From NCBI GenBank assembly GCA_022478985.1, contig JAKSZP010000009.1:248001-312000 (forward strand): a stretch of DNA of 64,000 nucleotides, read 5' to 3'. Both the position numbers and the translations under genes were made by a program. This DNA comes from Massospora cicadina. Taxonomy: Eukaryota; Entomophthoromycota; Entomophthoromycetes; Entomophthorales; Entomophthoraceae. Shown here in pieces: positions 11,407-22,023 of this stretch (the stretch's first letter is position 1; each line of letters starts with the position of its first letter). A model generated the notes under the pieces. It ran no database searches, was not told the origin of the DNA, and saw nothing but the letters and a program-made list of their open reading frames with translations.

Positions 11407-12787
11407 TTAGCGGGACACGTTTCTTCCCTTTCCAGTACTAGAATGGGCCAGGAGTGGAGGCTGCTTGGTCACAACAGCCTCTCGAATCTTAACATTGACA
11501 GGGTCCTCAATAGACCCCTCCACTTCGGTTGGAGGCATTGGGTTAGAAGGCGCTGGCCCACTATTGCTAGCATGCAGCATCTCCCTCACCTCCACCTCTT
11601 CCCCTATGGGATTTGCGCGCTTTGGCCCACCTACATCTCTAATAGTCACCCACCTCTTATGCGATCGAGTGATGGGGAGAACCACATCTGTTTGGAAAGC
11701 AGCCGTTTCAAATATGTCCTTTGCAGATTGGGACAAAGCGCCACATAGCTCTATTTGGAGTATAACGGCTTCCCGCGCCTTCCAGGTCCACTTTAGCTTT
11801 TTGTTGACCTTCCTTGCGCTTTTCAGCACTCCAGTCACCGCCTCTGAAGTGATGCCAGCCACTGCCTCCTCACTTGATTTTCCTGACATCTCAATCAGCT
11901 TCTCCAACGCCTTCTGGAGAGCCAACTTGTCCTTCTCAGAGGGCGCCATTACTGGCACCCCCGCGCTAGGCCACTAGGCTTGGCCACTGCCGCAGGAGGT
12001 TGAACCTGAGGACATTTGGCTCTTACGTGCCCCTTCGCTCCACACAAGAAGCACCAGTCCAGAGGTACCACAGGGACACTCCATGTCCCCACAGTGACTG
12101 AGCGAGGCAACTCCCCATATGATTTCAAAACTTCTACCTTAAAAACCCAGTCCCCACATCCACGGTGAACTTCTTCAAACTACCGTTTTTCTGCATAAAG
12201 TTCTTTATCAGCTTGTTTTCATTAAAAAAAATACTCTGCCAAAGCCTTTTTGCTGAGACATCATGGCCCCTCTAGTGATCACAGGTGGTACGTCCCTCAG
12301 AATGAACCTTCTGATCTCAGTGCCAATGTCAAGACATACAGCCTCCTATCTCTTTGTGCTCAAAATGGCATCCAAAAACTGTTTCTTTTGAAGCTTAGAC
12401 TGGAAGGTCATAAGTTTCAACCCATGAGCTAAAAGTGAAATATGGAGTGAAGCGAACCCACACACCTTAATCACCCTTGACCATGAGCATCTCCTTAGAC
12501 CACTCAGTCTTCACTTCCACGGCGTGAACCCTCTTGAGGCTCTCCACCATGCTCGCCATCAGATCCTTGGATGGGCCAGAGTTCCCCACTTCGAAAAGCT
12601 TGGATCTGACACCAAATGCATTAGCAGCCACTTTTGAAAAAGAGACCGAAGCCCCCTGTGCAGCAGAGGCCACCCACGCTGTTGATTTGTTAACAAAGTT
12701 GTTCTCTCCGGTTTGTTTTTGTGATAAAGTTTGCTCTCCAGGCCCTTTTTGTGTGGGAACCATTGCAGCCCTTTCAGGTTGGTCCAT
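11407..12787 (-). pseudogene. LINE-II ORF1: zinc-knuckle RNA-binding protein
   Basis: The likely start is the ATG at 12787 (MDQPERAAMVP), just after the 5' UTR shared with the deleted copy. The frame stops at 12467; the sequence continues in other frames through a zinc knuckle CFLCGAKGHVRAKC (CX2CX4HX4C) encoded near 12004-12060, and then an open 183-codon segment (11958-11407) rich in Lys and Glu with the look of a helical region. ORF1p of L1-like elements coats the element RNA. ORF2 begins 11 bp after this frame's end, so the two were probably translated in sequence. At least one frameshift and one stop disable it. Confidence 0.75.
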
Positions 12788-13414
12788 CTTTTTGGTAAGT
12801 GAGTGCAACCTCTTTTGCTGCACCCGTGTAAACCCATGTAAGCTACTGGCTGATATCCAGGTTTCAGGACAGCCTAGAGATCCGCGGTGATTATTGTAGA
12901 CAGGTGAGCCAAATCCCAGCCAATCAGTATTGCCCCACCCTTGACGCTGAGACCTGCTTTTACAGTGTCCCACCTTGTAGGGAAGTAGTGTTACAGACAA
13001 TACACCTGACTCTTGCCTCCCCTTCCTGCCCATATTCCCCCTAAAGGAGAGTGGAAGCACCCAAGAACAGTTTGGGTTACAGTCGTTAGCTTTCATCCCA
13101 CTCCCAATCCAGGCCACTACAGGACCCTTCTAGGGCACCTCTCTGAGAGCTGGTGTTGGTTACTAACCCGTGTTTCCAATAGCTTTCCTCGGTCACACCA
13201 CACGAAGGCCCTAGCTTACCCTACCTAGCTCCCAAATCTATCGTTCTTGCATTTGACATTACCTTATTGCCTTATTTCAAATCGATTTAATAAGTATTCT
13301 TCTGATAATCAGTTTTGACGAATATTAATCAATCTGCCACAGCTATTTGAGGCTTATCATTTAGTCATATCAATTTCTCAACGTACCCCCACCCTTGACT
13401 GGATAATAAATTTT

Positions 13415-14216
13415 CTATTGCTTATACGCCCAAAGGAACTTCACATGCACATGATTACCAATTTGACCACTTGTGGGGTCCTTGATAGTGTAGGTGTCAA
13501 CAACTGTTTTCTCAGTTATTCTGAATAAACCAATCCAGAAATTTGCCAACTTATGCGTTTGTTCAAAACCATGCTGATCATGAAATAAAACCATCTCTCC
13601 TTCTTTGAACTGGGCTATCCCAATATGCTTTACCTGATTGGTGGCCTGATTCTTTATCCTCTTGGTCAATCTAAAGGGGTGCACTTCAGTTTGCAGCTTG
13701 ATTAAAGTGTTCTCCAGGTTGGTCAAGTAACGTTGCAAATCCACTCCTCCAGTTTCCTCTATGCAGGAGTAAAGTAATGCAGGCATGCCGGGATGCCTTC
13801 TTGTAAAGCAGCTGAAAAGGAATTCTTTTAGTCATGGAGTGATAAATGATATTATAGGCGAAAATGGTGGTCGAATGAAGGGTACTCCAATCCACTGGTC
13901 TAATTTTTCTCCAGCTTCCTGATTATATTAACCAGCATTTTTTTCCCTTTCGACCAAAAATTAGAATCAGGATGGTATGGGGTTAGTAGAGCACAGTGGA
14001 TGAACATTAATATGTCAACTTGAGGAGAATATGTGTGGTTAAGTTAGTTCCATTGTTTATGAGGATGAACTGTGGACAGCCATGCCATTGAATGATTCAT
14101 TCCATTATGAGCTTTGCAACGGTGACTGACCCCAAATCTCTTATCACTCTTGTCTTTACCCACCTGGTTAAGTAGTCTATTGCTAACAAGCTATACTTTA
14201 AGCAATTTGTGCATGT
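13415..14216 (-). pseudogene. M integrase, core and C-terminal part
   Basis: This is the downstream half of the M integrase, read on the minus strand from 14216. It carries SLLAIDYLTRWVKTR near 14180-14150 (first catalytic Asp region), CPQFILINNGTNLT near 14080-14050, where the second catalytic position reads Asn, and a C-terminal domain (13786-13415) with EMVLFHDQHGFEQTHKLANF and FWIGLFRITEKTVVDTY, the GPY/F-type module that helps target integration. Stops lie between these blocks. The upstream half is at 34732-34800 and beyond; the frame joins directly across the Y- insertion. Confidence 0.8.
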
Positions 14217-14941
14217 TGTGGGATCCACCGATGGATGCCACAAATAATTTATTAAAGTGAGAAGTTTACTTTTTAATAAAAAGTAATAGTTAACGCTTTG
14301 TTAGAATTTTTTATGTTTTTTATTATAAAGCAGGGCCAAAACTAAAGAATGTCCTTTTCTCAATAATAGTTTTTCCTATTTAAACTAGTTCAGATTTGAG
14401 ATTATGGGTATTCAAGGCAAAAGTATACAAAGCTGAGTTATCTAAATTAGGAAATATAGGCTTTCAGCCTATCAAATCAAAGATAAAATTTTTTTGAGGC
14501 AAAACTGACCTATGTGGTAACAATTTGATGAATTGTATCCGATCACCAGCAAGTAAAATCTTCTCACCTTGGTGGTGGTCAGACTCGTGTGGTAATGATT
14601 AGTTAATTTTGCACCCTATCATTGTCAAGTAAAATCTTCGCACCTCAGAGGTGATCAGATTCAAGTAGTAACAAACACCTCAAATTTGGCTGAGAAGTCA
14701 GAGAATTACTATTATCAGTTCTTACCTTATTACGCCAAATTTGGTTATAATCCTTATTTTCCAATAGTCAGGATTCCACCAAGAATCCACTAAAGTCTTT
14801 TTGCCATTGGTACTCATATTGTTGATTACCACAATATTATTTGAAGATTGGGCAGGAGATGGGCCAATCATGGTAGCAGATTTGGGAGCACTCATAACTC
14901 CAACATTCTTTCTCCTAAGTCAAGAAGGTGAATATCTGACA
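14217..14941 (-). repeat. 3' LTR of Y- (725 bp)
   Basis: Read on the minus strand it starts TGTCAGATATTCACC and ends GGTGGATCCCACA. It holds two copies of an approximately 70-bp internal unit (about 14533-14600 and 14613-14680), each with a direct AGTAAAATCTT and an inverted CACC/GGTG pair. The purine tract lies at 14942-14956. Confidence 0.85.
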
Positions 14942-15296
14942 TTGCCCCCCTCAAGAATGTTGGGAGGGGTGTAGGGTCATAGTGACAGACATTCTCCTTT
15001 TCAATCTAAAAAAAGAATGTTGGAGGTATTAGTGCTCTCAAATCTGCCACCATGATTGGCCCATCACCTGCCCAATTTTTAGATAATATTGTGGATATCA
15101 ATGATATTTTACCCACAGCAAAAAGACCTTAGTGGATTCTCAGTGGAATCCTAACAACTAGAAAAATATGATTATCATAAAAATCAGCTTAAAATATTTA
15201 TACACTTTTCTTTCTCATTGCAAACACTTTTGCAACCCATTCAATTCAAGACTAAATCTAGTTTGATAATCTCTTAGAGGGGATTAGTCTGCGCCC

Positions 15297-16739
15297 ATGT
15301 CTGGGAGCAGTTGGGCAAGCAAGGCAAGAGGAGCAGGCGGAAGGCCCGCGGCCTCTAATGTTCAAAAACGCCCCAGAGAATCCGGCGGAATAGAAAAAAA
15401 ATCTAAAAAACTGGCAGTCACAATTTCCCCAGAGATACTCGCGTGGCAAGCACGATGCAACCAGTACATCAACATGCCACATTCCCAGCCACTTTCGTCG
15501 GTGGAATTTGGAGTCCGTGTGTATCTGGACATCCAAAAAATGGCCCTATGGGAAAAATTTTGTAAAGATGTACACAAAATTTTCCCGACTGCGGTGTATG
15601 TTGCACCTCACTCCATGTCACGCAGTTGGCTGGACCTAGGTTTTGAAAGCAAAATAGCAGCAGATGAGGCTGCAGCAGTGCACGTAGTGGTCAACCTCCC
15701 CGAAGGGCAACAGGTCATCGAAACTAAATGCACCAGATGGACAAAATCAAACCAAATTTTCCTCACGTTTGACTTTTTGCCTACTACGGTAAAATGTGAC
15801 ATTTTGGAGCAACACCTGAAAGATGGTCTCGCCATATATGGCGAAATACAATCTTTCAAAATGCAACGTTTCATGCTGATGCCACACCTGTGCACCGGCA
15901 AAGCCAACGCAGTTCTGACCCCAACTGAGGAGATTGCGAAGGACCTAACCCAGATCCCGCACTCCACCTTTATTGACATTGCAGGGCACACCACCCACCC
16001 ATTCCGGGTAACCGTGGACAGCGCGCCCCCCATTTGCACCCACTGTGATGCGTTTGGCCATAAGGCACATGCGTGCCCCATCAAAGAGGGCGTTACATTC
16101 CAAGAGCACCCCTCGGTGGCCATGGCCAGTGGAGAGGCGCACTACAAACCAACTGCAAGCACCAAAGAGGCTTTCCCATGGGGAGCACAAGGCTGCTACC
16201 TTTTGGTAAAGCCCATCTCCCCACAGGAGCTGAAGAAGGCCAAGCAGGCCCATAGGACCGCGGCCAAGGAAGCAGCCAAGGTCACCACCACCATCCCACA
16301 CTCACAACGCCAGGAGGACATGGAGACCTTTGCAGCGGAAGCAACTCGGGAATCTATCACCCAATCAGATTGGGAGGCCCAAGCTGAATGGGCCACTCAA
16401 TCCGAGGAATCGATGGGAGATTTGATCTCACCCAATCGCTGCACCCAAGCCCCGGTTGAAACTGACTTGGGACCTATCCCAACTGAAAAAAAAATTTTCT
16501 GCCCCACTCGACGGTGCACCGAACTTATCCGCACCACAAAAATTCGTCCGACATTGGGAAAACAAAAAGCGAAGGCCAAAGCCAACGCGACTCTTTCCAC
16601 AAAAATTAACAAAACCCCAATAGCGTTGCTGCTAATACCTGCACTGCACCGAAAGCCCATGGGGACCTGGAAGAGGCTGGTGGGCCAGGGGGCCCACTCC
16701 CTTGCACCTAAGGTGCGATGGGGGAAACCTTCACTCTAG
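15297..16739 (+). CDS. LINE A ORF1 protein, 480 residues
   Basis: The ATG at 15297 is the first in frame and is conserved in copies B (20607) and C (61520). The protein has a basic N-terminus (residues 1-45), a conserved globular region (about 60-230) and a zinc knuckle CTHCDAFGHKAHAC near residues 245-260 (CX2CX4HX4C), then a Lys/Ala/Glu-rich tail. By analogy with ORF1p it binds the element RNA into a particle. The frame is open throughout, but comparison with B and C shows a one-base loss near 16615: the ancestral reading ends at a TAA six bases before the ORF2 ATG, whereas here the shifted tail runs on and overlaps ORF2 by 22 bases. The last ~40 residues are therefore not native. Confidence 0.85.
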   Translation: MSGSSWASKARGAGGRPAASNVQKRPRESGGIEKKSKKLAVTISPEILAWQARCNQYINMPHSQPLSSVEFGVRVYLDIQKMALWEKFCKDVHKIFPTAVYVAPHSMSRSWLDLGFESKIAADEAAAVHVVVNLPEGQQVIETKCTRWTKSNQIFLTFDFLPTTVKCDILEQHLKDGLAIYGEIQSFKMQRFMLMPHLCTGKANAVLTPTEEIAKDLTQIPHSTFIDIAGHTTHPFRVTVDSAPPICTHCDAFGHKAHACPIKEGVTFQEHPSVAMASGEAHYKPTASTKEAFPWGAQGCYLLVKPISPQELKKAKQAHRTAAKEAAKVTTTIPHSQRQEDMETFAAEATRESITQSDWEAQAEWATQSEESMGDLISPNRCTQAPVETDLGPIPTEKKIFCPTRRCTELIRTTKIRPTLGKQKAKAKANATLSTKINKTPIALLLIPALHRKPMGTWKRLVGQGAHSLAPKVRWGKPSL

Positions 16740-19700
16740 GGATGCTGAATATCGCTGGACTCAAGGCCTCCCCATCCTGGGCTAGGAAACTGAGATTTTT
16801 ACAAAATAATTTACCCGTGGATATCCTGGCCATCCAGGAAACCCACTGTCCATGAGGTTCCGAGGATGCTTGGAAAACAATGCTCCTACCATCACTATCC
16901 TTTTGGTTGAAGCACTGTGGGGTGCTAATTCAGAAAAACAATTTTTTCAAATTTACATCTTCAGAAACATTCCTAAATGACCGAGTGCTCATTGTCACCT
17001 TCTAATGGGCTGATGTGGCACACACAATCATCAACATTTATGCCCCAAACAGTGCACAAGAGCATCGGGAATTTTTCTCGTTGGTCAAATCCCTCCTGCT
17101 ACCCCCCGATTCTTTCCTAATTGGCGACATGAACTGTTGGCTAACCTCACCAACGGACCAGTGGCCGCCCTCACCCCGCGCCCCACAGGGTCACATAGAA
17201 CTATGCATTCTAAAAGCCACCCTTGGGTTAATGGATGCGCTGCTGCGACATGCCCCACTGCTCAAAAACATGACGCATCCCCACATCCACAACGGCCAAT
17301 TAAGGTCCATGACCTGCATTGACCTTATTCTAGCGCTGGCAAAATTCCAACCCCACATCTCCCACTTCAAAACAACAAAAATGGAATTCTCTGACCACCA
17401 ACTGGTCTTGATAACCTACCATCTACTTGTCACAGTTGCAAAGGCCCCACATTGGTGCAAAATCCGCCCCCAGAGCTTGCGTCGCCAGGATTTTCCACAT
17501 GGGTGGAAGAGGCAACTTTGGCAAAATTCGTTTGTTGCACCATTTTGCGCGGACCCCATTTCCACATGGGCAACTTTCAAAAAAGACACCATCCGCTACT
17601 ATCGCCATCTCTCATCCAGACGCTCACGAGCCACATTTGCAGTTATATTGCATGCGCTGGTGGAATTGGCCCACTTGGAGTCCAACATTCCAGCCTCAGG
17701 ATATAGCCCTGCATGGGGCCAGAAGTGGGCGGAGGCAGCAGCCCACCTCAACGCACTTGAAAGGCAACACAAACATCAGGTTTGTGTCCAATACAGGGCC
17801 ACACGCATCACTAAAGGTGACAAGTGCACCGCATACTTCTTCAAAAAAATTTTTGCACCATGCCAGAGCGTGGCCTGCACACAGGTGTGAAGATTGGATA
17901 ATTCTATTGTGGACACACCAGCCGAAGTGGCAATTGAAATGCAAAGATATTACTCGAGTTATACTGGAGCTGAACCAATTCAGCTGGCCAAAATGGCGGA
18001 ATTTCTTGACAGAGCTCATATCCGCACCATTTTCTGATACCTGGAAATGATAAATTTAATTACTCCAAACGAATTATGGACTACCATTAGCGGTGCGCCA
18101 AACCGAAAATGCCAAGGCCCAGATGGCATTCCATATGAGTTCTATAAAAAATATTTTAGGTATATATCCCCATTGCTGCTAGCCTCACTCAACCAAAGCC
18201 TGTTGGAAATGCGCCTCCTACCAGGAGGACATGAGGCTTTTACAGTCACACTCTTCAAGAAAGGGGATAGGCTAGACTTAGCCAACTGGCACCCCATTTC
18301 TCTAACAAACACAGACACCAAAATTTTAACAAAAATCATGGCTAACCGTTTAGGGACTGTAGCATCTGCCACCATCTCTCCAGAACAATTCGGTTTCATC
18401 CCCAGAAGGTCAATTTGGGATAACGTGCACTCTGTGGCTAATGTGTGTCAGTCCACAGCCTCTGGGGCACTTGTATTCTTGGACCAACAAAAGGCCTATG
18501 ATAGAGTAAACTGGGAATACCTTAGGGCCTGCCTCCAACAATTCCGCCTACCTCCCCGCTTCATTAACTGGGTGATGCTGCTCACGGAATCTGCAACAAT
18601 GGCTGTGCGTGGCCCAGGCTTCCTAACGGAAGTAGTCCATCCTCAAAGGGGACTGCGACAAGGGGACCCCCTGAGCCCACTCTTATACAACTTCAGCCTT
18701 GACCCACTACTTTGTAAAGTGAACGCCCAACTCACTGGGGTCCATGTGCCAGGCCAAACCCCAGTCAAGATGATGGCATTTGCAGATGATTGCGTGGTGG
18801 GGGTGTCTAATAACAAAGATGCACGCGCGCTTGAAGCCCTCATCCAGGAATATTCCCAGGTAAGCAACGCGGCACTGAACGCCTCCAAAACCGAAATCAT
18901 CCTCCTTGGTCAGTTTCAGAACTGCTGGGCCCCAGCAAGTAGTATCCAACTTAGCCCAGCTGCTCGCCCAAGTCCACGCCTTACTAACTCAAAACACACC
19001 GCTCCACTGGTGCTCCCCTTTGTGCCGCGACCTGAATAGGAACGGTACGCCATCTGGGCGTGTGGTTGGAGGCAGGAGGATACGCGTCAGCAGTAATGGA
19101 GGGCCATATACTGGACAACGTGACGAAGCGAATCGCCTCTCTCAGAGCCCACCCTACTACCCTCACTGGCAGGGTTGTTCTTGCCAACTCTATGCTCCTA
19201 TCCAAAGTCTGGTTTGGAGCCCACGCCATCCCCTTCTCCCCAAGCTTCTTCAAATCCCTATATGCTTTGCTACAAGGTTGGCTTTGGTCAGGCCGCCCTC
19301 CACCAGTACGGCTAGAGGTCATGTTTGGCCCTCATCATCATGGTGGCATGGGCCTACTTGACTTCAAAGCCCATGCCGCCAAGATCCTAGGCACCTGGAT
19401 TGCGGCCGTCACTGCTCCTACACTCCCCATCCCAACACTGGTCCCGCGCAGCCCGCTCCAACTTCTCCCGAGCCTTGGGCCTCAACAATCCATCAAACCC
19501 CCACTCCCTGATGAAATACCTCGCATCACACACATCAGCCACAGGTCCTCACGGGACCAAAACCCACTACAAACGAATCCTACTCTTCATGCGAAGCGCA
19601 GAGTGGAGAATTCATATTAGTGGACATACAACCCGAAGAGGCCGCCCCTCTCCTCAGTTCACACAAGAGGTACAGGGCTACCCATCCATGATGGCGTGAC

Positions 19701-20357
19701 CCCATTCGACCCCAAGTCATATCCAGGGTGGACTACCTGGACATGATGGACATCCCTTATTCCACTGAGACCCAAAAGACTATCTGGAAATACGCACACC
19801 ATCCTCTGTTGCAGCCTCAAGTCCGCTCCCATGTGTGGCGCTGCCTGAGGCGGGTGTATCATACAGCTGAGTGCTCTAATGCTTTACACTCATCCTGTGT
19901 CGTGTGTGGCCAGTATGGAACGCTGTTTCACCGCCTGGAGAAGTGCCCCACCTCTAAAGTGATATGGCGCGAAGTCCAACGTCTGCTAGGCCAGGATCAA
20001 ACAACATCCCTTCAGTCTGTCAAGAGATATGTTTGCTTCATCAACACACACACACACCCACACACACACACACACACCCTTCGTGCTCTGGTGGTTGCAA
20101 TCGCCATGTGGACTATCCACACGATTGTCTTGGATGCCATCGCCGGATCCATCCCCACCCTCCCCTGAAGCTGTCCACAGATTCCGGTCTCATTTGGTGG
20201 ATCACTTTCAAGCGTGGATGTTTGGATATCTCCCACCACGTCGCCGGCAGCTGGTCTCCTCCTGGTTCCCAGTCTGGTTCATCAAATCAGACCCCTTCCT
20301 CCACACGTGCTCAATAGTGGCTACGCCCCCTACACACGTTCCCTCCCCCTTCCCATA
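16718..20357 (+). pseudogene. LINE A ORF2: endonuclease, reverse transcriptase, zinc finger
   Basis: ORF2 begins at ATG 16718 (MGETFTLGMLNIAGLK). The endonuclease shows DILAIQETHC near 16830 and FLIGDMNCW near 17120. Reverse transcriptase lies in an open 330-codon stretch (18047-19039): RPIS-like block near 18290, FIPRRSIWDNVHSV near 18400, DQQKAYDRVNWEYL near 18490, RGLRQGDPLSPLLYNFS near 18650 and intact FADD near 18780. The C-terminal zinc finger SCVVCGQYGTLFHRLEKC is near 19890. Stops include a TGA at about 16853 where copy C has CGA (Arg), and frameshifts fall near 17890, 18930, 19490 and 20165. The RT core itself looks sound, the whole protein is not translatable. Confidence 0.85.
20044..20078 (+). 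repeat. CA microsatellite inside LINE A ORF2
   Basis: A run of CA dinucleotides broken once by CCCA, coding alternating Thr-His in the zinc-finger tail. Copy B at the equivalent place (25340-25372) has ordinary sequence, so the run arose in copy A. Confidence 0.9.
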
Positions 20358-20606
20358 AGTGGCGTTCCCGCTGGCAACAAGAGATAGCATCGCTTCTCTG
20401 GGGTGCCTCACCTGGTACTAAGTTTTGTCTCGTCTGAGTCATATTTGGAAGTGTCCGTCCCATGGTCGGCTTTCCCCACAATAAATTTGAATTTAAAAAT
20501 CAGCTTAAAAAACTTTTCTCTCTCGTTGCAATCATTTTTGCAACTTCATTCAATTCAAATCTGAATTTATTTTTGATAATCTCACAGAGGAGATTAGTCT
20601 GCACTC

Positions 20607-22017
20607 ATGTCTGGGAGCAGTTAAGCAAGTAAGGTAAGAGTAGCAGGTGGTAAGCCTGCAGCCTCCAACATTCAAAAACGCCCCGGAGAGACTGGCATAA
20701 TAGAAATTTTTTTAAAAAACTGGCGGTCACTATTTGCCCAGAAATCCTCGCCTGGCAAGCATGATGCAACCAGTACATCAACACGCCGCATTCCCAGCCA
20801 CTTTCGTCGGTGGTATATGGAGTCCACATGTTTCTGGACATCCAACAAATGGCTTTATGGGAAAAATTTTGTGATGTGCACACCTTTTTCCCAACCACGG
20901 TGTATGTCGCACCTCACTCCATGTCACGTGGTTGGCTGGACCTAGGTTTCAAAAACAAGGAGGCAGAAGATGAGGCTGCTGCGGTGCGCATAGTGATTGA
21001 CCTCCCCAAAGGGCTACAGGTCGTTGAAACCAAACGCACCAGATGGACAAAATCAAACCAAATTTTCCTCCCGTTTGACTTTTTGCCTACTATGGTAAAA
21101 CGTTACATTTTGGAGCAAAACCTGAAGGATGGTCTTGCCGTTTATGGCGAAATACAATCTTTTTAAAATGCAACGTTTTATGCTGATGCCACAACTGTGC
21201 ACCGGCAAAGCCATCAAAGTTCTGACCCCAACTGAGGATATTGCGAAGGACCTAGCCCAGATCCCGCACTCCACTTTTATTAATATTGAAGGGCATACCA
21301 CCCACCCTTTCTGGGTGACCGTGGACAGCGCGCCCCCAATCCGCACCCACTGTGACACATTCGGCCATAAGGCACATGCATGCCCCACCAAGGAGGGCGT
21401 CAAATTCCAAGAGCACCCCTCAGTGGCCATGGCCAGTGGAGAGGCGCACTATGAACAAACCATAAGCACCAAAGAGGCTTTCCCATGGGGAGAACAAGGT
21501 TGCTACCTACCAGTAAAGCCTATTTCCCCGCAAGAGTGGAAGAAGGCTAAGCAGGCCCACAGGGCCGCGGCTAAGGAAGCGGCCAAAGCCCCCACCGCTA
21601 TCCCACACTCCCAACACCAGGAGGACATCGAAACCTTCGCGGTGGAAGCAACTTGGGAATCCATCAACCAATCAGATTGGGAAGCCCATGCTGATTAGGC
21701 CGACTGATCTGAGGATCTGATGGGTGACTCAAATTCACCCGATCTTTGCAATAAAGCTCCAGTTGAAACTGACTTGGTCTCCAATCTAACTGAAAATTTT
21801 TTTTGCCCTGCTCAATGGTGCACCAAACTCATCCGCACCGCAAAAAATTCGCCCAATGTTAGTGAAATAAAAAGTGAAGGCAAAAGCCAATGCAAACCTT
21901 TCTGTAAAAATTAACAAAACTACTGATAGCGTTGCTGCAAACACCCACGCTGCCGTGAAGGCCCATGGGGATCCAGAGGAGGCTAGTGGGCCCAGGTGCC
22001 CACCCCCTCACACCTAA
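20607..22017 (+). pseudogene. LINE B ORF1, broken
   Basis: The start ATG at 20607 is followed after five codons by a TAA where A has Trp. Frameshifts near 20860 and 21165 and a stop near 21696 follow. The zinc knuckle reads RTHCDTFGHKAHAC near 21340: the first Cys of A is Arg here. The ORF1 stop TAA at 22015-22017 is followed after six bases by the ORF2 ATG at 22024, the arrangement also seen in copy C. Confidence 0.85.
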
Positions 22018-22023
22018 GGTGTG

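Larger units (their letters stand above)
7184..13234 (-). mobile_element. Full-length LINE family II, minus strand
   Basis: A 6.05-kb L1-like element between AATCTATCATTCTT (7170-7183) and AATCTATCGTTCTT (13235-13248). Order on the minus strand: 5' UTR 13234-12788, ORF1 from 12787, ORF2 from 11396, 3' UTR from about 7660. The ORF1 zinc knuckle, endonuclease, reverse transcriptase and terminal zinc finger are of the type usual in plant L1 elements. Both ORFs carry stops and shifts. The 5' UTR matches 6670-7169, confirming the 5' end. Confidence 0.85.
5991..13383 (-). repeat. 3' LTR of M, interrupted by two LINEs
   Basis: 5991-6347 and 13235-13383 together match the LTR at 46742-47238, starting TGTTATAAAT and ending TTTCTCAAC. 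The terminal base at 13383 is G where CA is expected, a point change. The gap is filled by two family-II LINEs. Next to the LTR at 13384-13397 the minus strand reads GGGTGGGGGTA, the probable polypurine tract. Confidence 0.85.
15196..20494 (+). mobile_element. LINE A, family III, full length
   Basis: A 5.3-kb L1-like LINE between AAAAATCAGCTTAAAA at 15180-15195 and the identical 16-mer at 20495-20510. It has a short 5' UTR with a 20-nt hairpin (15218-15237), ORF1 (15297-16739), ORF2 from 16718, and an AATAAA near 20480 with no long poly-A. Copies B (20511-25781) and C (61427 on) are the same family. A keeps more CpG than C, suggesting it is younger. Confidence 0.9.

Noticed and set aside
20044..20078. 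A CRISPR-like or structured repeat array
   Set aside because: It is a simple CA microsatellite with no spacers, in a eukaryotic LINE.
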